From Leptospira noguchii serovar Panama str. CZ214 (GTDB lineage Bacteria > Spirochaetota > Leptospiria > Leptospirales > Leptospiraceae), in the NCBI RefSeq assembly GCF_000306255.2, contig NZ_AKWY02000003.1:1-64000 (forward strand): a DNA stretch of 64,000 nucleotides. Direction: 5' to 3'. Under the pieces are notes generated by a model that did no database searches, was not told where the DNA came from, and saw nothing but the letters and a program-made list of their open reading frames with translations. This document shows, piece after piece, positions 37,129-45,988 of the stretch; the first letter of the stretch is position 1; each line of letters starts with the position of its first letter. The translations under genes were made by a program, and so were the position numbers.

Positions 37129-38268
37129 TCAGCGACGGCTTCTTTTTTTTACAGTGGTTTTAGAAGGATTTTTTTTGGATGCAGAGTTTGTTTTTGGCCC
37201 ATTCTTATTGGACTTTTTAGAGTTAGGCGCCTGAGAGTTCTTTGAACCAAGTGTTTCCGTATTTTTAGGCGGTTTTTCTGAAGAACTGGAGGCCTTTTTA
37301 CGAGGAATCGGATTTTCTTTCGAAAGGGAATAACGATTTTGTAGGTCTAAAAATTTGATTCTATTTTGAAGTGTGGTCCTAGGAACTCCCAATTGAAGCG
37401 CGGTATGAGATATATTGTCTTGGTTTGCTTTTAAAGAATAAAAGATAAACGAACTTTCTACTTCTTTAAGCATGGTTTCTAACGGAAGTTTTTGTAAAAA
37501 TGCATCCCGAACGGACGGGAACTCCAACCCGCTTTCGTCCTGACGTCCCAAAACGGCGCGAGGTGTTACGAAATGATACAAATATCCTACTATTTTTGGG
37601 CCTTGTTTGAGAACGATGATTCTTACGTTACATTCTAACTCGGTTATATAGGTTTGCAGAGAAAAAGTAGAATTTCCGTCTAATCGAAGTTCGTTGGTTT
37701 TTAGATAGTCTGCTAAAAGATTTTTACTCATTTCCTTGAGTAATCTTTCCGCTTGTTGGATTGAATCCCGAAAGTATTTTTTAGGTAGAATGTTTTGTTC
37801 AAAGGTTTCGTTGTAAAATATAGAACTTCCTTCTAAATCGGTTGCTAAAAGTCCGTCTGGAAAGTTTTGAAGTATGAGCTCCATAAACCAAAAACGGGAA
37901 TTTTGTTCTTTTTCTTGTTTTTGGACTTCGGTTACGGGAGGTACAATTTGACGATTGGCTGATACGAGTTGTCCGAGTCCTGCCATCAATTGCACCTTGT
38001 CCCATTCTTCTTTTTTTTCGCCTGTGGTAGATAAGACCGGAATTGATTTTTGTCTTTGAAAGTATTGAAAGAAAGATTCTGGAATGTCAGTTTCTAAAAA
38101 TGATTCTGGAATTTGTGTATATTCTTTTTCGGAATTACTCAAATCAGCCATTTCCATTTGGATCAACTTGCGAGATAATAAGCCGATCAATTTTCCAGAG
38201 TTGTCTACAACGGGTAGATGTGTTGAAGGTGTAAGTAGAAAATATTTGTAAATGGTTTCTATTTTCAT
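37129..38268 (-). CDS. CBS-PAS-Fis-type transcription regulator without AAA+ domain
   Basis: A 379-aa regulator. The N-terminus is a CBS-like ligand-binding unit (THLPVVDNSGKLIGLLSRKLI, then QRQKSIPVLSTTGE). A PAS-like domain follows (about 125-240: MELILQNFPDGLLATDLEGSSIFYNETFEQ). A Fis-type helix-turn-helix comes next (about 270-315: NISHTALQLGVPRTTLQNRIKFL). A long Lys/Ser-rich tail (about 320-379) may bind nucleic acid nonspecifically. Sigma-54 activators carry an AAA+ ATPase between PAS and Fis; it is absent here, so this is not a classical activator. It reads toward rho. ATG 38268 is the only good start. Confidence 0.75.
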   Translation of the reverse strand: MKIETIYKYFLLTPSTHLPVVDNSGKLIGLLSRKLIQMEMADLSNSEKEYTQIPESFLETDIPESFFQYFQRQKSIPVLSTTGEKKEEWDKVQLMAGLGQLVSANRQIVPPVTEVQKQEKEQNSRFWFMELILQNFPDGLLATDLEGSSIFYNETFEQNILPKKYFRDSIQQAERLLKEMSKNLLADYLKTNELRLDGNSTFSLQTYITELECNVRIIVLKQGPKIVGYLYHFVTPRAVLGRQDESGLEFPSVRDAFLQKLPLETMLKEVESSFIFYSLKANQDNISHTALQLGVPRTTLQNRIKFLDLQNRYSLSKENPIPRKKASSSSEKPPKNTETLGSKNSQAPNSKKSNKNGPKTNSASKKNPSKTTVKKRSRR

Positions 38269-38292
38269 GTGAGTAAATTGCTGCCGATTTTA

Positions 38293-38342
38293 CGTCAGAA
38301 TACTTTTATTTTTTGGTCTGTAGGAAAATTCTTCTCTTTTTT
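38293..38342. repeat. Left copy of a 50-bp direct repeat
   Basis: CGTCAGAATACTTTTATTTT begins a 50-base segment also found at 40157-40206 with one difference (GGTCTG versus GGTTTG). This copy lies just upstream of the CBS-PAS-Fis gene start. Confidence 0.85.
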
Positions 38343-38478
38343 GAAGCGGGAAAGCCGGTTCCACGAAAAAGATTTCCGGAGAATGTGGGAGTTCCCACAT
38401 CAGCGGAAAAGATCGATGACAAAATCAAGCCTCGATTTAGGATTCACGAGGTTCACTTCGAATTACGGCGGTTAACGG

Positions 38479-39978
38479 ATGAAACGCAAAAAAAACAAAA
38501 TCTCGATCCCCGAAATTATCATCTTTCTCATTTTCATTCTTGTCCTATCCTTATTCACAGGATTTAGCGCACTCGGTCTTTACGCATTTGGAAAACAAAT
38601 TCAAAAATCATGGGAAAGTGTTTCCTGGATACCCTCCACTGCGACGATTATTTCTCATCCTTCGGAAGAAGAAGAAAAGTTAGACGAAATCATAGCAAAA
38701 AAAAGATTTCTTTACGGTTATATCGTAAACGGAACTAACTATAAAAACGATACGATTCGTTTTGGACTGAGTGAAAACGAAATCGAAAATAGAATTCAAA
38801 ATTTTAAAAAAAATCAAAATATCTCCATCTACTACAATCCCGATAACCCCAAGGAATCCGTAGTAGAGAACGCATTCGAATTTTCCAATCTCATTTATCC
38901 GATCCTATTTTTCGTATTCTGTTTCTTACTCAGCATTTTATTCTTTTCCGTCGAAATCTCTTCGATCCTTTTTCTGTTTGGAAAAAAGAAAATCGCCGGC
39001 TCTACGATAAAGATGTTTTTTGGAACATTCCTTGCGATATTTACATTTATACCGCTTTCGTTTGTTTCGTTTTCCGCGCATGAGATTTACAAAGGAATAC
39101 AAAGTAATACCTGGAAAAAGACGAACGGGAAAATTCTTTCGATAAGGACAATCTCCGATAACGATAGCACAAAACATTCGAACACAAAAGTCTTTTATCA
39201 ATACGCGTCGGGAGGAAAAACATACACCAACTCAAAAATCAGTTATCTCAAAGAATTTCCTTACATAGGAGAAGAATTCGATACGTTCAATCTTTATAAT
39301 TCTTCCGATTCGGTGTCCGTATTTTTGAATCCCGATACAAAAGAAGAAAGCGTATTAATACAGGGAACGGGGATCTTTCCTTTTTTTGTTTTGCTTTTAG
39401 GCGTATGTTTTTCGAACATATTCGGATTTTGGTTTGCCATATATATCGATTCCCACAAAACCTTAACGAAAAAAATTTCACCGCAGAAACAAAGAAGTGT
39501 GTTCTTCACTTCCTTCCTTCTTCCTTTTTTAGCAGTCGCTTCACTGATCAGTTTTTTAGGATTTCAAAATGTCTACACTCATCATTTAGCCGAAAACTGG
39601 CCGACAACGGAAGCAACGATTCTAAGAGCAGAAGTTCAAAACAGAGACGACTTACACCAAAATATATCGGATAGAACACGTCTCTCCCAATATATTCCTA
39701 AAATTGAATATAGCTATCGAATCGAAAATAAAGAATACATCGGCAATCGAATTCAAACCGGAGGAATATGGAGCTCAAGTGATTCTTCCGTTGCGAAAGA
39801 AATAGTACAGAAATATAAAGGCCGTTCCGTTCGAATTTATTACAATCCCGAAAATCCGACGGAGTCCTATCTGGAACGTTCGGGTATTTTTAGAGCTTAC
39901 TCAATAGGAATCATTTCCGGCCTTTTTTCCGTTTTCATTTTTCTGATTCTGATTCGAATCTGGAAAATAAAGAAATGA
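38479..39978 (+). CDS. Membrane protein with three DUF3592-like domains
   Basis: A 499-aa inner-membrane protein built of three repeats. Each has a beta domain (ISIYYNPDNPKESVVE; VSVFLNPDTKEESVLIQG; VRIYYNPENPTESYLERSG) followed by membrane helices. Membrane helices lie at about 15-38, 130-155, 170-195, 300-325, 345-365 and 470-490. DUF3592 proteins are found widely but have no agreed role. The triple arrangement is unusual. It is transcribed away from its left neighbour and lies between two 50-bp direct repeats. ATG 38479 has a weak ribosome site. Confidence 0.75.
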   Translation: MKRKKNKISIPEIIIFLIFILVLSLFTGFSALGLYAFGKQIQKSWESVSWIPSTATIISHPSEEEEKLDEIIAKKRFLYGYIVNGTNYKNDTIRFGLSENEIENRIQNFKKNQNISIYYNPDNPKESVVENAFEFSNLIYPILFFVFCFLLSILFFSVEISSILFLFGKKKIAGSTIKMFFGTFLAIFTFIPLSFVSFSAHEIYKGIQSNTWKKTNGKILSIRTISDNDSTKHSNTKVFYQYASGGKTYTNSKISYLKEFPYIGEEFDTFNLYNSSDSVSVFLNPDTKEESVLIQGTGIFPFFVLLLGVCFSNIFGFWFAIYIDSHKTLTKKISPQKQRSVFFTSFLLPFLAVASLISFLGFQNVYTHHLAENWPTTEATILRAEVQNRDDLHQNISDRTRLSQYIPKIEYSYRIENKEYIGNRIQTGGIWSSSDSSVAKEIVQKYKGRSVRIYYNPENPTESYLERSGIFRAYSIGIISGLFSVFIFLILIRIWKIKK

Positions 39979-40368
39979 ATTTGAAAAATATATTAAGAAT
40001 ATGATATTACGAATCGTTCATTTACTCCTTGAAAAGTCCGATTGTTTTCATTCACAAATCGGAACTCGGCACAAATTCGCCAAAAACAAGGATCATTAGT
40101 TTTAGAACCTATCTCAAAAATCCTTTATCTTTTCTTTACTTAAAATGCCAAATCGGCGTCAGAATACTTTTATTTTTTGGTTTGTAGGAAAATTCTTCTC
40201 TTTTTTTAATTTATGAACTATAAGTGAGAATGACTTGGATTTATCCAAACTTTCTGACTCAGAATTCAACATATTTCGTCCTCAATTCGTAATCTTTCGG
40301 ATAAAAAGTGATATGACTTTCTAAGTCGTTTGTTATTTTACCGAATACTTTTGATTGAACTGTAATTT
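39979..40368. other. Short interval containing the right direct repeat
   Basis: Besides the direct repeat at 40157-40206 there is a fragment resembling the repeat at about 16358 (CTATCTCAAAAATCCTTTATC at 40108-40130). No gene. Confidence 0.5.
40157..40206. repeat. Right copy of the 50-bp direct repeat
   Basis: Second copy of the segment at 38293-38342, one mismatch. Together they bracket the DUF3592 gene. Confidence 0.85.
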
Positions 40369-43300
40369 ATGATTTTCAAACCGAAAAATTTTACTAAAGA
40401 GACAATTCCAAAATACTACTCAGATTATTTTGAAAAACTACAGAATTTTGACTTTGAAGGAGGTATGAAACTTCTTAAGGAAATTTTTCAAGACGAGCGG
40501 AACCAAAATAAACAGGGAAAACCTACTGATTTTTTAAAGGAAGAGGAAGAATACAAAAGTTTATCTGTTCGTTTTCAAGAAATGATAGATGGATTTCATT
40601 TTTCTGAGCCGGTATCTAAAAAAGTGAATTGGATACTGAAATATTTAGAAGAAAGTTTCAATCCGGAAAATTTAAAAGTTCATCAATTTAAACCTTTCAA
40701 CGGTTTTCTTTTTAAGATGTCCAATTATGGATTTTCTAGTGCGGTTTTAGATTCGGTCCATTTTGATCCGGAAACACAAGAATTTTCGAATGTATTTGGG
40801 CTAAATCACGAAATCATCTTTGAAAAAGATTCGTATCCTTCCGGAGAAGATTTAGAGGAAACAGAAGAAAATAGTTCCGAACTCTATAATTTTATCTACG
40901 AGATGGAAGGGGGGAAATATTCGATTTACTATCAAGAAGAAAAAGTCGAAGGACGGGATTTACACGTTCATATCAAACTACTTCTATTTTCAAAAATGAT
41001 TCGTGAAATTATAGATAAACTTTTGTTAGACGAAAGTTTTGCAAGGTTCCCGAAATCGTTTCCTTTTTACGTTCTAATAAACTCGGAAGAATGTTACAGT
41101 TACACTCAGGATTCGTTTTTTTTAGAAATTTTGCCTCCGATAGAATTACAATCTCTTCGCGAGAATCCTTATTTCACGTTGTATGAAACATCATCTAAAA
41201 TTGAAAATTCCATTTCTGCAAAAGAAGAATTTTTATTTCATCTTCGATTTTTAGACCAACAGGATTCCAAAGAATTTCAGATCTTGCTTGGAATGGTAGA
41301 TTCCAATCCGGAATTTCAGTCTCTTTTAGAAAAATTTGCCTTAGATTCTCTCAATTATAACTTCGAGGAAGAGGAAGAGGAAGAGGAAGAGGAAGAGGAA
41401 GAGGAAGAGGAAGAGGAAGAGGAAGAGGAAGAGGAAGAGGAAGAGGAAGAGGAAGAGGAAGAGGAAGAGGAAGAGGAAGAGGAAGAGGAAGAGGAAGAGG
41501 AAGAGGAAGCTTTTGCCAAAGTAAAAGATTTTGAACCTCATTTATTTTCTGGCTTTTTTTGGAAACTAGCCCAATTGAATCCAATATCTCATCTTGAAAA
41601 CGCGCGTAATTTTCAAAACAATGTTTTTTTTCGTCCTCCACCTCCGTTGGTTGATTCATACAAAATAGCAATTCCTAATATTAATAATTTTTCATGTACT
41701 TTATTTGAGTCTTATTTGGCCATTCCGGAAGAATATAAGTCTGAGTTTTATACTTCGTTTCAAGAAACGTTAGATCGAATGAAGTCTCTGGCTCATCCTG
41801 GATTTAAAATTCGAGCTATGGAGATCGAGGCCAGATTTAGATCCAATCAATATGATTCCAAAGAAAATCCAATGTATTCGGATCCTCCCGAAGAATTCAT
41901 AAATACGATGATCGATCTGATTCATTGTATGCCGGAAAAATTTCCTTGGTTTGGAGAATCGTGGGATTTTGTTTTTGAAAATAGGCTTATGCTTTTAGGA
42001 AAAAAGGCAAAGAGGACGGTTCCCGCAGTAATTGAAGTAATGGAAAGATATGATTACGAGGACTCCACTCGCAAACTCGCTACTATCTTATATACGATTG
42101 GATGTGATGATATTCCTTCTCTTGTTCATGAACTGCATAAAGAAAACGAATTTTATATGGAAGACTTTTACGACGAGTGGTCTAAGCAGGCTCCTGCGGC
42201 TCGTTGGTCCTATTTTTTGGATCGGTTTGAACATTTTCCGGAAGACTTTGTACGTTCTGAAATTTGGGGAGACCTTCTTTATAATAGTGAACCGGGTTTT
42301 TTAGTATATTATGAAAATATTGAAAAGGATACAAATCGAAACCGGATTTTTTATGCGTTTTTAAAAGCTTTAAAAAACGATCCTCAAGACGTTTCCGTTC
42401 GTTTTGCTTCGTTTTACGCCGAGAAAATAAGAAATAAGGCTAAAAAAAATCGGGAAAGTTTTTTTCAAATTATATCCGAAATGACGGAACTTTTAAAACT
42501 ATTAAACACACATGAGAAACTGAACGAAAAACAGAAGGTTTATCTTGAATGTGGTGTTTCGGCAGAATCGATCGAAGCGTTTTTATTAGAAAAGACGGAT
42601 GTATTGGATATTTTAAATAAAACGTTATCCGAAATAAATCTAAATCCTCTATTACTCTTTTTGAAAGTGAATTACATAGAAAAAAAAGAAGGAATCAAAC
42701 TGGCTATGGAAGAATTAAGACAAATTCTTCCGATTCTTTGGAAAGATGATTTTGTACTTTCAAAAACGTTCTTTTTATATCTTTTATTTCCAGATCAGAA
42801 ATGGGACGAAATTCCTTCCGGAAAGTTATATGCTTTTTATACAAAAGTTCGTTCCGTTTTTCAAAATCGTTTTTTTAGGGACGGTAAATTTGTAGCTGAT
42901 TTTGAATCTTTTTGGATGGATCCGTTTGTAAATGTTTTAAAAGAAGAATATTCAAAAATTGAAATAGAATCACACAAGGTTTGGGTTCAAAATCAAACCG
43001 AAGAATTTGTGGTTTTCGAAAAGTTAGGTTCTATTTCTGAAAAGGAACTGGTTACATTTTTAAAACCTGGTAATTTGTCTTTTAACCTTTTGATTGTGTC
43101 TAAACTTTTAAAACATTCTAATAATTTTTCTAAAGAACTTTTACAAATTCTAGAATGGGAAACAGAAGAAACTTCGATTTTTCAGATCTTGAAATTGTAT
43201 TATCAGAATGAGTTTTTAAAAGAAGAACTCTTTCAGAATCAGGTGTTTCATGATCATTTGGCGTTTTTTATTAAAGAATACGATGAGATTTCTTCTCGAG

Positions 43301-43890
43301 AACTCGCTAAATTCATTTTTTCTAAACTTAAGGAAAAACAATATTCATTAGTAATTGTAGAGACTGTAAAAGATTTGGATCCGAATGCGATCATATATTG
43401 TTTTTTAACTGTTTATTGGGCGTTTCAAAATGAAAATCGTTTGAATGAGTTAGAATCAATTCTGATTCAATTTCTTAAAGATTCGGATCAGAGAAGACCT
43501 GAATATGTTTTGATTGCAGCTAATTTAGGAGTTTTGCAAATAGAAATAGGCAAGTTAGAAACGGCTAAAATAACTTTTGATTCAATTTTTTCTATGGATT
43601 GGAGCCGTTTTGATTATAAAAAAGAATCTGATTTTATGGATAAGATTTTAGGTGAGGATTTAGATAAACAGTATTCAGATATTTTTCATAAATATTATGC
43701 ACATGCAAAGTTTAACGCGGCTTGTTTGTATTCCAAGTTACAAGATCCCGAAAAAAGCGTATCTTATTTAAAAGAAGCGGCGGGTCTTGAGCCGGAAATT
43801 TACAATAGAACGAAAATTCTTTCTGAAAAAGATTTTTTATCCATTGAAAACTTCGAAATATATAAAGAATTTATTAACTCTTTAAGTTAA
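40369..43890 (+). CDS. Very large unknown protein with 48-residue polyglutamate tract
   Basis: An 1173-aa protein I do not recognise. There is no signal peptide or membrane helix, so it is cytosolic. Residues about 1-332 are a mixed alpha/beta region. Residues 333-380 are an unbroken run of Glu encoded by a hexanucleotide repeat. The rest is largely helical, with ARM/HEAT-like pairs (GKKAKRTVPAVIEVMERYDY, TRKLATILYTIGCDDIPSLV) and TPR-like helices at the C-terminus (AHAKFNAACLYSKLQDPEKSVSYLKEAAGLEPE). It is followed after 8 bases by a propeller-like gene. The two probably form one unit, perhaps a scaffold pair. Confidence 0.7.
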   Translation: MIFKPKNFTKETIPKYYSDYFEKLQNFDFEGGMKLLKEIFQDERNQNKQGKPTDFLKEEEEYKSLSVRFQEMIDGFHFSEPVSKKVNWILKYLEESFNPENLKVHQFKPFNGFLFKMSNYGFSSAVLDSVHFDPETQEFSNVFGLNHEIIFEKDSYPSGEDLEETEENSSELYNFIYEMEGGKYSIYYQEEKVEGRDLHVHIKLLLFSKMIREIIDKLLLDESFARFPKSFPFYVLINSEECYSYTQDSFFLEILPPIELQSLRENPYFTLYETSSKIENSISAKEEFLFHLRFLDQQDSKEFQILLGMVDSNPEFQSLLEKFALDSLNYNFEEEEEEEEEEEEEEEEEEEEEEEEEEEEEEEEEEEEEEEEEEEEEEEEAFAKVKDFEPHLFSGFFWKLAQLNPISHLENARNFQNNVFFRPPPPLVDSYKIAIPNINNFSCTLFESYLAIPEEYKSEFYTSFQETLDRMKSLAHPGFKIRAMEIEARFRSNQYDSKENPMYSDPPEEFINTMIDLIHCMPEKFPWFGESWDFVFENRLMLLGKKAKRTVPAVIEVMERYDYEDSTRKLATILYTIGCDDIPSLVHELHKENEFYMEDFYDEWSKQAPAARWSYFLDRFEHFPEDFVRSEIWGDLLYNSEPGFLVYYENIEKDTNRNRIFYAFLKALKNDPQDVSVRFASFYAEKIRNKAKKNRESFFQIISEMTELLKLLNTHEKLNEKQKVYLECGVSAESIEAFLLEKTDVLDILNKTLSEINLNPLLLFLKVNYIEKKEGIKLAMEELRQILPILWKDDFVLSKTFFLYLLFPDQKWDEIPSGKLYAFYTKVRSVFQNRFFRDGKFVADFESFWMDPFVNVLKEEYSKIEIESHKVWVQNQTEEFVVFEKLGSISEKELVTFLKPGNLSFNLLIVSKLLKHSNNFSKELLQILEWETEETSIFQILKLYYQNEFLKEELFQNQVFHDHLAFFIKEYDEISSRELAKFIFSKLKEKQYSLVIVETVKDLDPNAIIYCFLTVYWAFQNENRLNELESILIQFLKDSDQRRPEYVLIAANLGVLQIEIGKLETAKITFDSIFSMDWSRFDYKKESDFMDKILGEDLDKQYSDIFHKYYAHAKFNAACLYSKLQDPEKSVSYLKEAAGLEPEIYNRTKILSEKDFLSIENFEIYKEFINSLS
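41365..41508 (+). repeat. (GAGGAA)24 microsatellite encoding polyglutamate
   Basis: Twenty-four perfect copies of GAGGAA, 144 bases, all purine on the plus strand. The six-base unit keeps frame, so slippage would change protein length without breaking the gene. The perfection of the array suggests recent expansion. Confidence 0.95.
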
Positions 43891-43898
43891 GGATCAAG

Positions 43899-44915
43899 AT
43901 GTTAAGTTGTCATTTGGATTTGTTACATAAAGTTTATTTAAAGGATGTAAATCAATTTGTTATTTACAAAGATTATGCGTTTGTATACGGAGAAGCCCAT
44001 GAAATTCATATTCTTAGTCTTGAAGTTCCAGAAAAACCTACTCTTGTTCGATCTATTTCGTTTCAAAAAGGAATTGTAAAAGTAGATATTAAAAAAGATA
44101 TTTTATACGTAGCTGAAGACGAAAGGGCAATTCATATATTTGATTTATCTAATGTTTCTGATCCGAAACGTGTAAATTCTTTTATATTATTAGGCTACAA
44201 TATTTATGATATGGAAATTGTAGGCGAAAATGTAATTATCGCCTTGAATTGGGAAGGAATCGGGTTGATAGATTTGAATTTACCGGATCAAATTCAACCA
44301 GTTCAAAAACTAAAATTAGAAAATCGATATGTGAAGCGTTTGGTTCCGTTTGGGGATAAACTTTTAATCGTAAATAATTCTCAGGATGACTTATTGTTGT
44401 ATGAAATTTCTATTATAAACGACTTTTTAAAAATCGAAAATAAAATAGAGTTTCCTGATTTTAATCCATCTAGGGTATTTTGTGGAACGTCGGAAGTCAT
44501 TTTATACGGTGAATTTAAAAAGGGAAAAAATAATCGGAATGGAATTTTACTTTTGGATAACAGTTTACAACCTTTAGGTGATCCGATTCGTTTGGAACGT
44601 TCTCCGATTGTTTGTTTTCAGCTTTCTGGTGGTAATTTTCTTTTTGGTTTCGATTATTCTTACGTTTTATTGGATAAAACAAAATGTGAAATTGTTCCTT
44701 TGTTTGCACAATTTAAACAAAGAAATTCTAATCAGTACGTGGAGATTATGAGTAATTCTAGTTCTGGATTGGAACCTCGGGATACTTCCGATCTTGTTTC
44801 TATGAATTCTTTGAAAAACGCTCATAAACAAGGGGATTTCTTTTTTGCTATACATGGTAGCTATTTTACATCTTTTAGAATATTAGAAAATTCTTTATTT
44901 CAAGATATTGTTTGA
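43899..44915 (+). CDS. LVIVD/beta-propeller-like protein
   Basis: A 338-aa, beta-rich protein with repeated motifs of the LVIVD/WD-like propeller type: IVKVDIKKDILYVAEDERAIHIFDLSNVSDPKRVNSF, then MEIVGENVIIALNWEGIGLIDLNLPDQIQPVQ, and LVPFGDKLLIVNNSQDDLLLYEI. About six to seven blades are likely. It has no signal peptide, so it acts in the cytosol with its large upstream neighbour. AAGGATC lies before ATG 43899 and the gap to the previous stop is 8 bases. A role in protein binding is inference. Confidence 0.68.
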   Translation: MLSCHLDLLHKVYLKDVNQFVIYKDYAFVYGEAHEIHILSLEVPEKPTLVRSISFQKGIVKVDIKKDILYVAEDERAIHIFDLSNVSDPKRVNSFILLGYNIYDMEIVGENVIIALNWEGIGLIDLNLPDQIQPVQKLKLENRYVKRLVPFGDKLLIVNNSQDDLLLYEISIINDFLKIENKIEFPDFNPSRVFCGTSEVILYGEFKKGKNNRNGILLLDNSLQPLGDPIRLERSPIVCFQLSGGNFLFGFDYSYVLLDKTKCEIVPLFAQFKQRNSNQYVEIMSNSSSGLEPRDTSDLVSMNSLKNAHKQGDFFFAIHGSYFTSFRILENSLFQDIV

Positions 44916-45607
44916 GAATTTGTAGCTTTCTTTTAGTTGCAGTATTTTTAAAGTGCATTTGTTGGTGAATATTCAGTAGCACCTTTAGGTCGGAACAGCG
45001 TCCATTTTTGGAATTGTGGGAACTCTCACAAATTACGAGATTTAATAGTGAAATTCTTTAGGTCGGAACTGCGCCCATTTTTGGAATTGTGGGAACTCTC
45101 ACAAGTTACGAGATTTTAACCGTAGTTGATTTCTTTAGAAAACCTTTAAAAAGTAAAAACTAAATTCAATTGTGCCGATGAATTATTTCATTCAAAAATT
45201 TGTTTACAAAAAATTTAAAGATAAAATGCGAAATTACTAAAATAACGTGAGTTCGGCGTAAGAGATTCGATTCGTTTTATAAAAACATGATTTTTCCATA
45301 AAAAATAAATGTGGAACTCCTCGATTCGAATCACAAGAAATGAATGTTTAAAAATTGATTAGAGTTACTAAAAAATTAATTCCCCATCAGTTTTTTTTGC
45401 ATAGAAATGGTCGATTAAAATAGTATTGTTAATCTAAACTATGGAATTTTTCAACAACTCCATTATACAACTTAATCTGTGGGAACTCTCACAAATCTTG
45501 TAGTTAGACTTGAAAATTGTGGGAACTATTACCAAAAGAATCATCGTCCATCCGATTTTTGCACAAAAACGCTGTTTTGCGGTCATCATCAAAATTTGAA
45601 TTCCATT

Positions 45608-45778
45608 TTAACGTGAGTTCTGATTGAGAAAAATTTTTCTAAAAGTATGAGTTCCTACAATTTTAGATTTTTTTTAAATCGTGATTTGCAGTAGTTCCCA
45701 CATTTAAAGAATTAATCTGTAAAGTTCAGATTTCAACTTTTTTCAGAATCATCGGTTCCTTACGCCGAACTCACGCTA
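45608..45778. repeat. Complete 171-bp GTTCCCAC element
   Basis: Bounded by TTAACGTGAGTTC and its inverted form GAACTCACGCTAA, with internal GAGTTCCTACAATTTTAG and GCAGTAGTTCCCACATTTA. It is the cleanest copy of this family in the window. Others are near 1165-1410, 18465-18640, 30480-30660, 57345-57490 and 60204-60375. Confidence 0.75.
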
Positions 45779-45952
45779 AAATAAGCTGGGTAATTTCTAT
45801 TTTATTAGGTAATGATTGTATTTTTATAAATTTTTGTATTCTATTTTAAGGATTTTGTAAAATGCTCGGGTGCAGAAGTGTAAAAATTAAAAAATATATT
45901 ATAAAAAAATAATATTATTGTATATTAATTTAATTGAGAAAAAATAAACAAT

Positions 45953-45977
45953 AAGAGAAGTAAAAATAACTTCTCTT
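45953..45977 (-). terminator. Terminator of first sphingomyelinase-like gene
   Basis: A perfect 9-bp stem (AAGAGAAGT / ACTTCTCTT) with a 7-base loop, followed on the minus strand by a T-rich run (ATTGTTTATTTTTTC). It starts 12 bases past the gene stop at 45989. Confidence 0.7.
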
Positions 45978-45988
45978 TGATCAGAAAA

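Larger units (their letters stand above)
44916..45988. repeat. Repeat-rich interval before the sphingomyelinase cluster
   Basis: It holds a two-unit tandem repeat of 73-base period (units start TTTAGGTCGGAAC at 44984 and 45057). An AGAGTTGTTGA element (45360-45463) and a complete TTAACG-ended GTTCCCAC element (45608-45778) follow, with other GTGGGAACT fragments between. A terminator hairpin is at 45953-45977. No gene. Confidence 0.65.

Noticed and set aside
41341..41671. Two minus-strand frames of repeated Leu-Phe or Pro-Leu
   Set aside because: Mirror translations of the GAGGAA microsatellite.
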